Of a stretch of DNA of 64,000 nucleotides, positions 9,504 through 22,300 are shown one piece after another. Each line of letters starts with the position of its first letter. The stretch's first letter is position 1. Made by a program: the position numbers and the translations under genes. The DNA comes from Chiua virens (lineage: Eukaryota > Basidiomycota > Agaricomycetes > Boletales > Boletaceae). The stretch spans positions 1,897,658 through 1,961,657 of the forward strand of contig JAHNUO010000009.1 in NCBI GenBank assembly GCA_019787685.1. The letters run 5' to 3'. Below the pieces are notes generated by a model. The model searched no databases. It was not told the DNA's origin and was given only the letters and a program-made list of their open reading frames with translations.

Positions 9504-12500
9504 ATGCCTACGGCCAACCTCCACACCATCCTGATGTCTCTGAGCAATAACGACGGCCTGCCATGGACTTCAGAGACATGGCAGTCGCTGACTCGTATCA
9601 ATGGGATCCCCTGGCACTACAGCCCCGATGCTGTCAATGACAGCCCCGCACCCAACTATCGACAATGGACCGTCTATGACGCCAAGATGGTGAAGACGTT
9701 TGCGGCGACTATGTGGGCGACAGACGAAGCTGATCAAGACTGGTATATGTCGGCACGCACAGCTGACAACAACTCCCGAGGACGCGACGCATGGCACAAA
9801 TTTATCAAGGACACAAGGATCGCTTCGATTATCAACAAAGTTATCGACAACTGTCTCACCGAACACGAGCGCAACCCGTACCAAGTAATGCAACAGCACG
9901 GCCAACGTTCAGTAAGTGTCACGATCGATGACTGACTATGTAACTAATCTTGCTAATTAATCAAGCTCCCTACGGTCGAAGAAGCTCAAATTCTCGATGT
10001 TCGGATGGACTTGGCAACTCGATTCTTAGGGGACGACGCCTACGTCAACAACGGGAGGGCCCTGCAGAAATGCGTCTCAAGATTCGTCACGACACTCCTC
10101 GTCCACTCGTGGAACCGGTTCCGGAAGACGGTGAACGGAGAAATACCAAGAATGGAGAATCTCATCTCCACAATTAAGACGGAACTTGCAAGTACGTTCA
10201 ACGGCTCTGTATTGCTCGCGATATAATCTCACAATTACTGTAGGGTTAAGTGCCGAGGGCTACAAGCCCAAAGCGGCAGAGCTTCTTGACCTTCTTAAGC
10301 AAATCCGCAGTGTTACCACTCTGCTCGTCAAATATTCCGACACTCAGACGATATCCGAATTAGAATTTTTCAAGGACCAACTGGAGGGGCTGCTGGCAGC
10401 CGTGCGAAAGGATACGTCGAGTGATGCTGCAAAGAGTACGTCGTCCATCTGCAAATCGTATCCATCCACTCATGTTCATCAAATAGAATTGCCGAAGGCA
10501 GTTGTTGAAGCTTTGTCACAGCTCGCAAGTGTAGAAGATATCGAGGCGATCACAAACGTCATTCGCGCATCCCTGGAAAATCTCGCTGTCGACACTCACG
10601 AGAAATTAGATTTTGAAGGTCGAGAAGATGTCAGCATTTCAGACTGGAGTGAAGGCGTCGAAGAGCTCGCAAAGCTCACCACCGACGACCTCTGGGTTCG
10701 ACTTGGCCTTCCTCAAAAGCGCTTACCTCTGTTCCAGGAATGGACCGACCCCAACATGTTGGTCGACGCATGGAGTGACGAGGGCCAGAAACACCTGGAC
10801 GACCCAGACTCAGCACGGCAGCCATTGACCCCTCGCTGGCATCAACTCGTCGGGATCTACAGGACGCTGGAACGAATATTCGACGACAAACCCCTTCTAT
10901 TGATGGACGGCGTAGGCTTAGGTAAAACCTTGCAAGCCGTTGGGACCATCGCATGCCTAGCATACTACAGAGAATGTTTCCTCACGAAGGGAACATTTCC
11001 TGGACACTTCGGTGAGTTTTCTCACCATTACCATCTAGCAAACTAACCGAACAATATGATCCAGCCAGCCGCCGCATGAAGACTCCAGACGGAAATATTC
11101 CTGACCTCCCGCACATCATCGTCTGTCCCGTCAACTTAAGGGACCAGTGGGAGTATGAGATAAAACGCTTTCTCAAGCCGGCATCATTCGATCTATTCCC
11201 CTACGTTGGTCGTTGCGACAAGCGCGAAAACTGGTGGGAAGCGCTTTTTGCAAAAAGTCTCCAACGCAATTGCCAGCGTATCATCCTCGCCACATATACG
11301 GTAGGGAACTTCATTTGCCTATATATTCACATCACAAATTAAATACATATCATGTCTAGGCTGTACAAGACGATGCCACTCGTTGTTTCCGTGCCGGGGT
11401 TAAAGAGGACGTGGGGAAAGGCATCAAACTCGGTCAATACGAGCGCAACTCTCAGTTGACGGTGTACGGCCGACAATTCGGAGTGTTGGTCATGGACGAG
11501 GCACATACGGGCCGCAAGTACAACCTTGCACACGTCGCGTGTCGCGAGCTGCGCACCCAGTCAAAGGCACTAATAGCCCTCACCGCCACGCCAGTCACCA
11601 CCAAACCACAGGTACGTCTATCAGAACGGTTCATTCATGCTCGACTAACACTTATTCTCTACAGGATCTATGGATAATGGGCGATCTAATGGGCATCAAA
11701 GGCTTCCAAGATCGCGAAGAGTACCTCAAGCTTAATCGTGAGGTCAATGCTGCAAATCGGCGTGACAACAAAGCCCTCCGAGACGCAGGCACCGAAGGAT
11801 CAACGCTTCGAGGCGTCCTTGTCGGTAAAGTCGATCCGAACGCTCCAGACCTCGACTTCCCCACCGTAATGCGTACTTGGATGGTACTCATGCGGGGACG
11901 GTTTGCGGCTCACGTCATTCGTCGGACGATCAATTCCCTCGATTACGAAGGTAACAAACTTTTCGGCATGCGACCTTATATCGACCACTCGCTCAAGGTC
12001 AAGATGTATGAATGGGAGATGGATTACTTGCGCAGTTTCGCCAAAGAGATCATCAAGGACAACCCAATGGCCACAGCGCCAGATACTCGCAAGGTACGTA
12101 CTTCCTTTCCTGATCCACTGCTCTCTCTCTCTCCGTCCTGGACGGCGCACGCACGCCAACACTCGCCGTGTCATGCAACACAGTACTTCTCACTGCACTC
12201 GCCGTCCTGGACGGCGCACGCGCACCAACACTCACCATGCCACGTGACGTGACGCGTCTGAGCTTGTCGTTCGTCTCACGTGACGCAATGCTTCCTACTG
12301 CGTTCGCCGTCCTGGACGGAGAGCTCGAGTATCGCCTTCAGTATTCCACACACCTCACTCACTTCTATCATACAGCACTTCTACATCGAATTTCGACGTT
12401 CAATGCTCCACCCTCGCCTGAATCCAAAATTCGGCGACTACTGGAGGAAACCGGCATCACTCGAACAGTGGCAGAACAGCTCCGAGAAGACAGTGAAATT

Positions 12501-14154
12501 GGACGTCCTCACACAAGTCGTCAAGCACCATCTCCTTGCAGATGGTCAACAGCCCTTGACGATGAACGATGACGGTCACACGCTCGAGCCCAACCTGTCA
12601 CTGGCGAACGATCCTGAGGAATACGCCGAATCCGATCGCATCGTCATTTATTCGGCATTCCCCTCATCAAATCAAGCCATTGTGGACGTGGGTACCTTTC
12701 ACTCGATTCATATATTCGCACTAACGCTCGATCATTGCAGATATTGGGTCTCCATCGTGTCAGGGCCGTGGAACTGAATGGCACCTTGTCCACGAAGAAA
12801 CGCGTTGAGGCGCTGAATGCCTTCCGAACCTCCACCAGAACGAATGGACCTCGCGTCCTCATCTTGTCCAATGTCGGGTTGGTCGGGCTCAACTTAGCGT
12901 GCGCAAACATAATGATCACTGTGGTACGTCCTTTTCTTATTTCATTATCACCACTCAGCCTCGATGGCATTCCGTCAGGACACTACTTGGTCAGCACTCG
13001 ACGATGAGCAACTCCGGGGACGAATCTTTCGTTTCCCACAGCCCAAGCAAGTTCATATTTACCGTCTCATCGCCCTTGGAACACCCGACGTATTCTTGAA
13101 CAACATTTCATTCGACAAGGGTCAGTTACACGCGGCATTTACTGGCGCAGATCCGGAATTTCGTAAGTACATTTACTAACGACTACATACGACTACTAAT
13201 CCCTTCACCGTAAAACTCATACTCTTAGGAGAGATGTTTATTGACCAGGATGATGGCATCGATCTAGTCTCAGTGGCTGACAGCGACGCAACACTCACGA
13301 ACAACAATCGACAGTCCGCCTCCCGCAGAGGCAAAGAAAAGGCCACTGCCGACCCTTCGCAAACATCGGCGTCGACTGTGGTGAAGGGAAAAGGGAAGGG
13401 TAAGAAGGGTAAGGGTAAGGGTAAGGCAAAGTCGAAGTCGATCGCTGAAAGTGAGAACACACCCGAGCCCCAGCCCCAGCCCCAGCCCCAGCCCCCTTCT
13501 ACTCCCCCTCCAGGCGTTCAACGCAACGCCGGTCCCTCTCGAGTCGTCCGCTCACCCCAAGCTGGTGACAAACGTCGCCCCTCCGTGGCTACCCCGATCT
13601 CACCGCCATCAAAAAATCACAAACGTGGTCGCAAAGGATCAGTTGTCCAAGCTCCCACCAAAGCCAATCGTTCGCGCATTAAAAGAAAACCAAACGCTCA
13701 GCTCTCTGCAGAGGAGTGCGACATGGAAATCTCCGATCCGTTCCCTTCTTCACCCAGTACTCCTCCTCCCGCCTTCCAGGACGCCAACTTGTCAGAGGAT
13801 CCTATCCTTCGCGCTCTGCAAGCACCGCATGGACAGAATGACCCCGACGAGGACCAGGCAATTGCCTTTGCTGCTTTACAAGTCTCGGGTACATCAGGCG
13901 CGTTCTCACAACTCCCAGTCGGCCCCTCCTCACCACTCAGTTCACTGTCATCATCGTCTCCTGCGAGTCCTGCATATATCATGCCGCACCATGCCCAAAC
14001 ACACAGCGCCACCCTGGCTAACCGAAATCCGATGTCAACTAACCAACCCGGGCACGACTTACAGCCCCTCTCGCGTTTGCACAACTCAAATGTGGGTGCT
14101 AATCGTAGTGATGGCAGTGGAAGAAGGGGTCGGAGCAGAGGGGGTCACAAATGA
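9504..14154 (+). CDS. SNF2-family DNA-dependent ATPase
   Basis: Eleven exons by splice consensus and phase: 9504-9911, 9966-10191, 10244-10435, 10487-11011, 11065-11300, 11360-11611, 11665-12093, 12376-12687, 12741-12923, 12979-13162, 13229-14154, giving 1290 residues. Helicase signatures in order: Walker A DGVGLGKT (residue about 418), Ia HIIVCPVNLRDQW, DEAH box VMDEAHTG (about 574), III LTATP (about 602), V SNVGLVGLNL (about 902), VI QLRGRIFRF (about 932). This is the SNF2 translocase core, acting on DNA or chromatin in the nucleus. Residues 983-1290 are low complexity: a GKGKGKKGKGKGK basic run, PQ repeats, Ser/Pro-rich tail. No bromodomain, chromodomain or RING is seen. All introns are 51-65 bp except intron 7 (282 bp), which holds palindromic repeats. 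Confidence 0.85.
12094..12375. repeat. Three palindromes inside intron 7 of the SNF2 gene
   Basis: CCGTCCTGGACGG-type palindromes lie at about 12136, 12202 and 12309. The first two are followed by CGCACGC and an ACCAACACTC/GCCAACACTC stretch. The donor is AAG|GTACGT and the acceptor CATACAG|CAC, so the array would be spliced out. It belongs to the same family as the intergenic arrays. Confidence 0.85.
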
Positions 14155-15639
14155 CTTCATTCCGTGGTTGTATACATGATTTGTCAACGCGTACTACTTC
14201 ACATGTTTGCCTCGTTAGTATATATAGCATGCCGACTACATTATGCAGTTTCTACTACGCTTTGCCCATAGTCTTCATTTTCTACACATCTTCATCTGAG
14301 AGCGATCATGACCTACCGAGATGGTCTGTTCAATCAGGGTGAGTATGGTACAACAAGAAATTCAGGACGTTAACTTTCATCTCTTCACTCTATGCATATG
14401 ATTGATCATTTACTTTCCCATGGCCATTGGCGAGATTTGGAAGCAAAGAAACCTAGATCACCCGAAGCTAAAGCTGACATTCTTTGTCATTGGCAGAGAC
14501 ACTACTGTTTCGTCATTGTCTACCTCCAAATCATTTCAACATATGCCTAGTCACCATCTCACCTCTTCCCAAGAGACGAGTAAGTAGTGTCAATTGAACC
14601 TTGTTCTTTCTTCGCACTGAACTCATTACTCATTGCCTTGTAGACGGGACACCAATAGATCGCCCACCAGGGTGCGCCAATGATTGTTACTTGCAATCTC
14701 GGGAACCCACCAGTCCTACACAGCGATTATCAGCGATGTTAGAGGCCGTCCTATTATATCATCATACATGACGAGATCTTTGGCAACAATGTTCAGGTGA
14801 GTTCGCACACACAAGGAATACATGCAGTTACTGAATCTCGTTCCAGTGTGCAAGAGTTGTCTTTGTCAAAGCTAACATGATCCGTGTCCATTCCTGCTCC
14901 TGTTTATATTGAGTGTCCTGTTTCGAACGTGGCGTCCTTGTCTGTATTCATGTCGACCATCAGATGCTGATGTATGTGAACTGATCGTGAGCAAATTTGC
15001 TAGTCAAGCTGACACCAACCTAGCTCATTTGCGGTCACCCCCACTTCCATTTCGACCCGGACCTCAGATTCGACGATAGCTCTGCTTCAGTTTTCTCCGG
15101 GAACCAGACCTTCAACGTTTCATTTCAACATCGAGCAGTGGCTGGCTGGCTTCTGGTGGCCACACAAGACATGGTGGGGAACATGTTTTACATGTGATCT
15201 CATTGCCTCGACGAATAGCTTTGCCTTAGTTTTCTCCGGGAACCAGACTTTCAACATTTCCACATCGAGCAGTGGCCAGCTGGCTTCTGGCAGCCACACG
15301 AGAACATGGTGGGGAACATGGTTTACATGTGATCTTATTGCCTCAGTCCAAGAAGGCAATCTTACTTCATCCTACAGGGCAAAGAGATTCGTCTGTTAGA
15401 GTGTCGAATTGAACCTCTGCCAAAGAATGAACATGGACCGGAATGGAGTGCCACAGGAACACAGTTGGACTGGTGCATGCGGCATGCCAGTCGATCATTC
15501 CGTGTGGTAAGTCATGCTCAATGGGTCACATGTTTTGTGTTGGTGCCGCAGCTGTAGCACCGAGCTAGCATGGCTGTTCCACTGAACTGACAAGTGTTTC
15601 ACATGTACTGAGGAAACCCAACTTGGGGTTCTGCAATGT
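14155..15639. other. Intergenic with tandem duplication and a possible orphan exon
   Basis: No full gene is supported. At 15063-15350 a unit of about 150 bp is present twice (TTTTCTCCGGGAACCAGACYTTCAAC, then a TCGAGCAGTGG stretch and CATGGTGGGGAACATG). At about 15379-15510 an open + frame reading GKEIRLLECRIEPLP ends at a good donor (GTG|GTAAGT); it could be an orphan exon of a decayed gene. Several AT-rich blocks carry GT..AG pairs with no recognisable protein. Confidence 0.45.
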
Positions 15640-15900
15640 TTTCTCCGTCCTGGACGGCGTTGGGCTTAGCAAAGTCACCGATTGCATCGCTTCCCTACCT
15701 CCACCCACCCTCCGTCCTAGACGGCGAGATCACTCCGCTCTCTCACAACATGGTAGCAATCTTCGTGGCCCACTGGTGTGTACAACTCCTCCGTCTGGGA
15801 CGGCGACCATGCATATCACGATTTCTACTGGTTGTATTGTGTTGTATACTGATCACGTGTCTCACAGCCTGTCAACGTGCTCGCCGTCTCGGACGGCAAT
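15640..15900. repeat. Palindrome array, four diverged copies
   Basis: Palindromes at about 15643 (CCGTCCTGGACGG), 15710 (CCGTCCTAGACGG), 15790 (CCGTCTGGGACGG) and 15883 (CCGTCTCGGACGG), spaced 67-93 bp. Only the palindromes are conserved; the sequence between them is not repeated. The central bases vary while both arms stay paired. Confidence 0.85.
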
Positions 15901-15993
15901 GCAATGCAATCCTTTCAAAGATACTATTCGATCGAAATATCATACTTATCAAATATTTAAATTCACCTTGACGTAAGTGTCCCAGTATTTCCT

Positions 15994-18693
15994 TCAATCA
16001 CTGGACTCTTCCTCCTCTTCTCGTTCTGCTCGTCCACCAAGCCTTAACGCTGTCAACTGCCTACCTAGAATTCGCTCCGCACTCTCTTCCCTGTCATCAA
16101 CCGATTCTTCCTCTTCCTCGCGCTCCATAATTCGTCCACGATGCTCTCGAGCATGCCCTCGACCGTGACCAGGGAGCTGCCTCCCATCTAACCTTCCACC
16201 TGCAGGGCCTTCCTCATGCTCCACAGATCGTTGACGCTGACGATGAGCATGGCCTTCAGCACGACCAGCTTGCCTTCCAACTCCCCGATTGTCATTTGCT
16301 CCTGCACGGACTTGCATTTGCTCCTCTCCATCTTCTCGTACGTCATTCTCTTCTCTCGCAAGATCTCTTGGGGCGGGGCGAAGGTGAGGCCGTCCATATC
16401 TACGTTGTTGTGCTTTTGGGTTAAGAGCGATGTGCGGTCCACAAGGTGTTTCCCCCACAGGCAGCATTGTCCATTGTGCCGAGTAGTTCGCCCGAGTACA
16501 CCACATCTTGTCACTTTGAGTGTATGGAATCCACAACATTGCGTCGAACGTTTTTTTGATGATTCCCCGCACTCGTACGAGTGATTGCGGGTTGAGGACA
16601 TGTTGAAGTTCCAGCCACTGAGAATAATAACTGGCTTGTTTGAAGTTTTGCCCAATTGTGGCTGGTTGCTGTGCAGGAAACATCCTGTCGAAGTGTTTCG
16701 TCCATTCTGTGCCCGTGCAGAATTTATATTGAGCAGCTGTGAAAGGAAGAGCGAGTGTTTGATACAATGCTTCTGTGCCTTCTTCCGTTCGCATGTCCTT
16801 CGGAATGTTTGTCCATGAGCCCTCACGTGCGGACTTATGATTCGGTGCTTGTAGCAGGATGTCCAAGAAGAATTGCTCTAGCAATTTTTGAATTTGCACA
16901 GACAACGCTTGCACGCCATCATTTCCTTGATTCTCGATCACCTGAAGTCTGTTTCCCCCTCCAAATTCCATGAAATGGTCAACGTCTTCTCCTCTCATTT
17001 GATGTGGGGGTCGCATTCGGATATGGTTTAGCCTGTCGGCTTCAATTCGAGGAAGGGGGCGATCATCATCTCGTATGTCGTCTGCACGAAGTGTTTGCTG
17101 TCCACTGCGGTTGTCGCTGCGCTCTGCATTAGACCTGGTCTTAGTCCGTCTGACGCCAGCTGTCCCCATAGCGGCCCGCAAGTCTTGTAGAGAAATCCTG
17201 AATGCACCTAAGATCACATCCTCCGAGAACGATTTGTGATACGGCAGACGGTACGTTCCGTTTCGATCGACCACGATGTCACATATGAAATAAAGACCAG
17301 CATTGTACATCAGCGGGATTCGATCTTCAGGTTCGGCCGTGTCTTCATCATACATTCTATAATCCAACGGGATTTCCTGGCATGCCTTCTCAGCTAGCTC
17401 TGTGAATCGAGTCTCTGGGGTGTGAAACAGGCCATTAAGAAGCCATATCACCACACCTCCTAGGACAAGAGCACATTCTGTCTGCCTGTCTCGTACTGAA
17501 CTGTCCCGAAGATTGTTCATTACTGCAAACATGGCAGCGACACGATACCACTTGAAATACCTTCAAACATTCATTTGTCAGACTCCTGCAACCCATGAGT
17601 GATGACTACAACTGAGTACGTACCACCAGTTCCGTGATGGGATCGCCAATAGACATCTTCGAAGAGTTCGTATCGGAAAGTTCGTCAAAGCATCCAGTGC
17701 GTCACAGAGCCGGACACGGACTTCAACGCGAGCACAACCATCTTGACTTTGATTTTCATCTTCATCATCATTGACGCATTCACTGAGCATTATGCTGATG
17801 GTCTCCATATCCTTGACAAGTCGATCCAATGATTGTATACTGAGGAGGGTCTTGGGATCACTGAGGTTGTTGAAGAGACCTTTGTGTTGTTGGTATGCCA
17901 TAGTCTTCTCCGTCAGATAGGCTTGAATGTAGGTCACATTGTCTCTTCTTCCTTTAGAGCCAGGTGAGCAGCGAAATCCAGACACTTCTTCGAGATGCAT
18001 CGTCCTGTCGAGGGTAAAGCCACTACTGTTTTCCACCACAGTCTTGATTATGCCGGCTTCTAGGCTAGGAAGACAATGGCCTAGTAGTGTCTTGTGACCT
18101 GAAGTTTTCCATGTGACAACATGCCCCGGTAAGCCTAGTTCCAAGGCGACATCTATTTGCCAGTCTTCTTGATCGACTTGATCCATGTCAAGGACCTGGG
18201 TCAGATCCTCTAGTGCTCCCACTTTGTCTGGTTCACTATTAGGATCATGGGCTGTTGCTCCTTTCCAGCCTCGTAGCTCGTGGACAAAATATGCATCCCT
18301 GAACTCTGGTCGTAGCTGTCCTAACTTCTCTAGATATCGTCGCCCAAATTCTTGAAGTCTATGAGCTGGAACATCAAGAGATCCTGGATGAATCTGGCCC
18401 TTTCTGTCTCTGTACAGAATAAGGGCAGACTCATAGCTGGTGGGCCAGTGAGTAGCCATGTTTGACAACATGTCAATCACAAGAGGTCGCAAACAGGAGT
18501 TGTAAATCAGTGCCAGGTCTTGAGATGAAACAAGTCTGGATTCCCTGGCATACATGTGTGGCAGAAAAACCCTAACCACTGCTCTGGTTGTCACTTTTGC
18601 AAATGCAAAGTTTGGAATGGTATGCAAGGCAGCAAGACGTGTTTCTCTCTGAGTGAAAACATTAGAATGACTCAACAGATAGATATGCTTCAC
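15994..18693 (-). CDS. Hypothetical protein, apparently 5'-truncated at a retroelement junction
   Basis: Two exons on the minus strand, 18693-17624 and 17560-15994, joined by a 63 bp intron (donor GTACGTAC, acceptor TTTGAAG) that keeps phase and reads NWWYFKWYR across the join: about 878 residues. The front two thirds look globular, with a WPTSYESALILYRD segment and AYFVHELRGWKGATAHD. The tail is highly charged with EEEEES runs. The WPTSY and HELRG segments resemble an expanded uncharacterised agaricomycete family; no function is known to me. The first Met lies only 28 bp from the Coprina-type repeat at 18721, so upstream exons were probably lost when the chromosome end broke here. Confidence 0.65.
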
Positions 18694-18720
18694 TCACACC
18701 AATGTATGCAGGTCCTCTTA

Positions 18721-19371
18721 GGTTAGTTTAATCCAAACCAACTAGGCCAGTGTGTCTAGGACGAGTGAAATAGAGCAACAGGTTAAGGGAACCACCCTTT
18801 ACCTCCCTGTTTCGTTAGGTACTCATCAGGCTCTATTCTTGATAGTATATTTGAACATGTAGACTCACGGGGGTTTAAATACCTTTAGACCCGTGATTTC
18901 GGCAACTTGCGGGATAAGCTGATTCGATGATAAGACATAACGGGACGGACCTCAAAACCTAAAAATATTCCAGTAGATCCGCTCTATCTCCTGTGCCCCT
19001 GACTGCGTTTTTAATACCCGTTATCTTGATAACGGTGACAGTTGATTCCCGTCTATTGACAGCGAACCTTATCGGAGATTGATGAAACTCTATGTGACGT
19101 GAGTTCCCCGTTGCGTGAGAAACAAACCCTAAATGCCCTAAGATTAAACCAAAACCTTGTGTGACGTGAGAACGCCGCTCCGTGAGAGAATTCCCATGAG
19201 ATCTGACAGCGTGAGAGAACAGATCGACATCCCAAAAATAGGGTGGCTATAAATATTACATTAGTAAGCCGGGGAACTCCGGTACCTGGCACGTGACTAC
19301 CGGGCCGGTGGGAGTAATGGTTAGGCGCGGGCCGTAGGCCCGCTAGGGGTTTGTCCTAATTGGTTAACAAG
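18721..19371 (-). mobile_element. Coprina-like terminal region, copy 2
   Basis: The first 472 bp match 961-1432, and the sequence continues 179 bp further (GC-rich, with GGCGCGGGCCGTAGGCCCGC palindrome-like sequence) to a short canonical telomeric tract. The left junction reads CTTAGGTTAG. On the minus strand this is the 3' end of a retroelement whose reverse transcriptase lies to the right. Either it is the true 3' region of that element, or a separate truncated copy joined through the telomeric tract at 19372. The sequence alone does not decide. Confidence 0.75.
18769..18837 (-). ncRNA. Hammerhead ribozyme, copy 2
   Basis: Minus-strand order: AATAGAGC (18837-18830), CUGAUGA (18829-18823), short stem II, GAAA (18813-18810), CAGG (18809-18806), loop, CCUG (18782-18779), UU (18778-18777), GCUCUAUU (18776-18769). 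Stem I is eight pairs and stem III four pairs plus the A-U closing pair. Predicted cleavage lies between 18777 and 18776. Type I topology, as in Penelope-like elements. Confidence 0.9.
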
Positions 19372-19388
19372 TTAGGGTTAGGGTTAGG
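19372..19388 (+). repeat. Interstitial telomeric tract with canonical TTAGGG units
   Basis: Two TTAGGG hexamers followed by TTAGG, G-rich strand in the same orientation as the terminal telomere. It separates the hammerhead-bearing terminal fragment from the reverse transcriptase part of the element. Further telomere-like bits (GTTAGGTTAAG, GTTAGGGTTGG) follow at 19452-19485. Confidence 0.85.
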
Positions 19389-22300
19389 CTGTAATTTTCT
19401 CAATCAGCTTGCTGGTTATGCCTTTTCCAGTCTTAGTAGATCGACACTTACGTTAGGTTAAGTGGTTAGAAAGTTAGGGTTGGCTTCCGCTACTTTCGTG
19501 TAAGTAACTGCGATTTTTCAGTCTACCGCAGGCGTCTACTCACCGCAAAATGCCGTTATACGAACATATACGAGTATACCCAAGTTCGGAACGGTCCGAG
19601 CTTGCCAGTCTTCGTACTAATCCGACCTAGGTCAGGAGGAGAAGGAATCCTATCGATACGCACTACTTAGTGTCAGCCGGTGGTCGCGAACCTCCGTAGG
19701 GGCGTGCGCAAAGGCATCTCAGAGCCACACGTGTGCACAAGGCAACGACATACCAAACAACCAGCATGTGGCAGTTGGCTCCCTCACAGAATGCCTATGG
19801 TGGGGCGTGAGGATGCGTACAAATCGAATTCTTCTCAGCATACCTGTTAAGGCCATATGGACTTTCCTGAACCAGACAATCGCTGCCTATTCTGGAACAA
19901 CCACACTTCATACCTCTGTCCTGGTTCCGCCAGCGGGACAAATGAAGGGGCAACTACCGTCCTGATCAGGTGCGACCCATCACAGTAAGGTAATCGTCGG
20001 TATCTTCCCACACAGGGGAAAGAGATCGGCGTTGGACATTGATGGTTTCATCGCCAATCCGCAACGGTCTATGCGAAGCGGGGTGAAATACCATGTCAGC
20101 ATCTCCAATACCAGGAAGCTGTACCTCTGAATTCGTAGACGGCCCAGCATCTGCCGAGACGTCCATAGGAATGAGCGACGGACTGCGTGGCTCAGGGGTA
20201 CGGATCTCTCCGTGGTCCAACATACTCTTTTTCCAAAGAGAAGCTATATCTGCAAGATTAAATGTGCGCTTTCGGGACAAAATCATGCGTCGGTCTAGGA
20301 TACCGTTACTCAGGAGATCGGGGACGAGCATCTCAGTGCCGTCTTGCCGTTGGGCGAGGAACGCCGCAATACCAGGTACCTGCTACGTCCGGACGATAGT
20401 CCCCCAACGCGGGCTCCCGCGGGAATTCAACCTGTGAATTGACCAAGCTTGGCGCGTCTGAGCCAAGTGCTCGTGTATCCTAGGAGTATGTCGCCTAATG
20501 TGTTCGTATTGAGGTAACTCCATGCTGTATTGTAAACCGTTTTAAGGACGTATACTCCTTGCGTGTCGCCTTCTCGGGTAGACAACCGTTGTTCCCAACG
20601 TATACGCATATTATCCTTTTTCCAGATGTTTACCAGCGCTCTAGGGTAACCCCGCCGGACGTACAGAGCTACTAAGTCAATGTATCGCATCAGAGTAATG
20701 TTCAAAAGTACTCGAAAGGGTTGCTAGGCGGCTCATTTCACCATAGAACGTTCCTCTTTTAACGTCTAGCGGGTGGGCTGAGATCCATGGAATTCTCTCC
20801 TGGTGGGACTTGGATTTTCTGTATGGCATATGCTCAAGTTTATTCGATATAGGATCGATATACAGTAACATGTCCAAGAAAGGTTGGTGTGTGCCAACCT
20901 CCCACGTAAGTTCACAGTCATCGATATGTACTGAGTGCTTCATGATGTCCAGAGCTTCTTCCGTGTTGCTCGCGTAGACAATTCCGAGGCAATCATCGAT
21001 ATACCTTCCGTAGAAATGGTATTAACGGGTTATTCATTATACGATCACGGTTTTCACAGTAAGCCCCGTATAAATTAGCGAGGTCGGGACTATCTGCTAC
21101 GCCCATGGCGAGGACCGTTTAGTTGTTCGTAAAAAATGCCGTCGAACTGTGTTAACAACTGAGTATTACCAACCGCCAACTGCTCGTGAGATGAGGTTAA
21201 AGAAAGGCTCGGTCCAGCCTCCCCGTCGTAATTGCTTAGGGAAATGGTCATCCGAATTAGTCTAAGTAGTCGCCATACATCTCTGCGACTCTAGTCTAGA
21301 CATTTCTCCAAAGGTATATTCGGATAATAAGCGACGACGTCAGCCGTTACAATGAAGTAACGGCGGGCGGGTTCTAGTTTCAGTTGACTCAATTTTATCG
21401 CCAGATCTTTGGTTCCGCGAATAACGGTTGGCGCCCCTTCAACTAAGGGTTTGAGCATTTTCGATACAAACTTTAGCAGCAGGGATTTTGTATCGCCTGA
21501 AGTGGCATGGAATTATAGGTCTAAATTTTACTGGCAGTTTATGTATCTTTGGAATACCGTAAAATTTAGGTACATGGTGCGCCGTGCCCGGCGTGGTAAT
21601 CTGAGATTTAAGAAACTCATCTAGTGCACCTAATTCCGATGTATAATGTGCTGCCATCTGTGAAAGAATAAGCATCTCATTGCATTTCGCGTCGAGAATT
21701 CGTCGGACGTCAACCTCCGATACGATGCGGTAGTCATTACGATTGGCTAACGCTGCTGTAGGTGTTGTCAATAATCCAGGTCCTCTGTGACACCGCGATG
21801 CCTAAATTTTTATCCGTGGGAGTGACAACCAGTTGGTTCGCGGATAAGTATTCCTTGAGCGACTTAATATCGGGACTCAGAGTTTTAAAAGTAGTGTCCA
21901 CGACGGGATCCTCCGGGATTTGGGCGATCGTCCTATTGACGAAGGCCGCTCCAAGGCGGATCCCGCGCTCCAAGAATAGCGGTAGCGATGGCGGGTCGGT
22001 CTTCGACGGAGGCCGCACATCGTAGTCTGGATCATAAACATCATTCTTTCCTTCGATCGTGAACTTCATCCGCCATCTGAACCTTCTAACAAAGTCAGTC
22101 CAGGCGTCGCGAATAAGCTGTTTGTCGCGAGGTTGGTGAAACATATATTTCATTCCAACCGATAAGTCATGTTCGAGTTGTAAGGGCAGATCGACACCAG
22201 GTCCTGTGTGAATATGCGATTGGAAGCGGCTAGCTTCAAGTACGTCACTTGGCGTATGACGGTGAATCGCACGGATTGCCTGGGATAGCGGAATCTCCAA

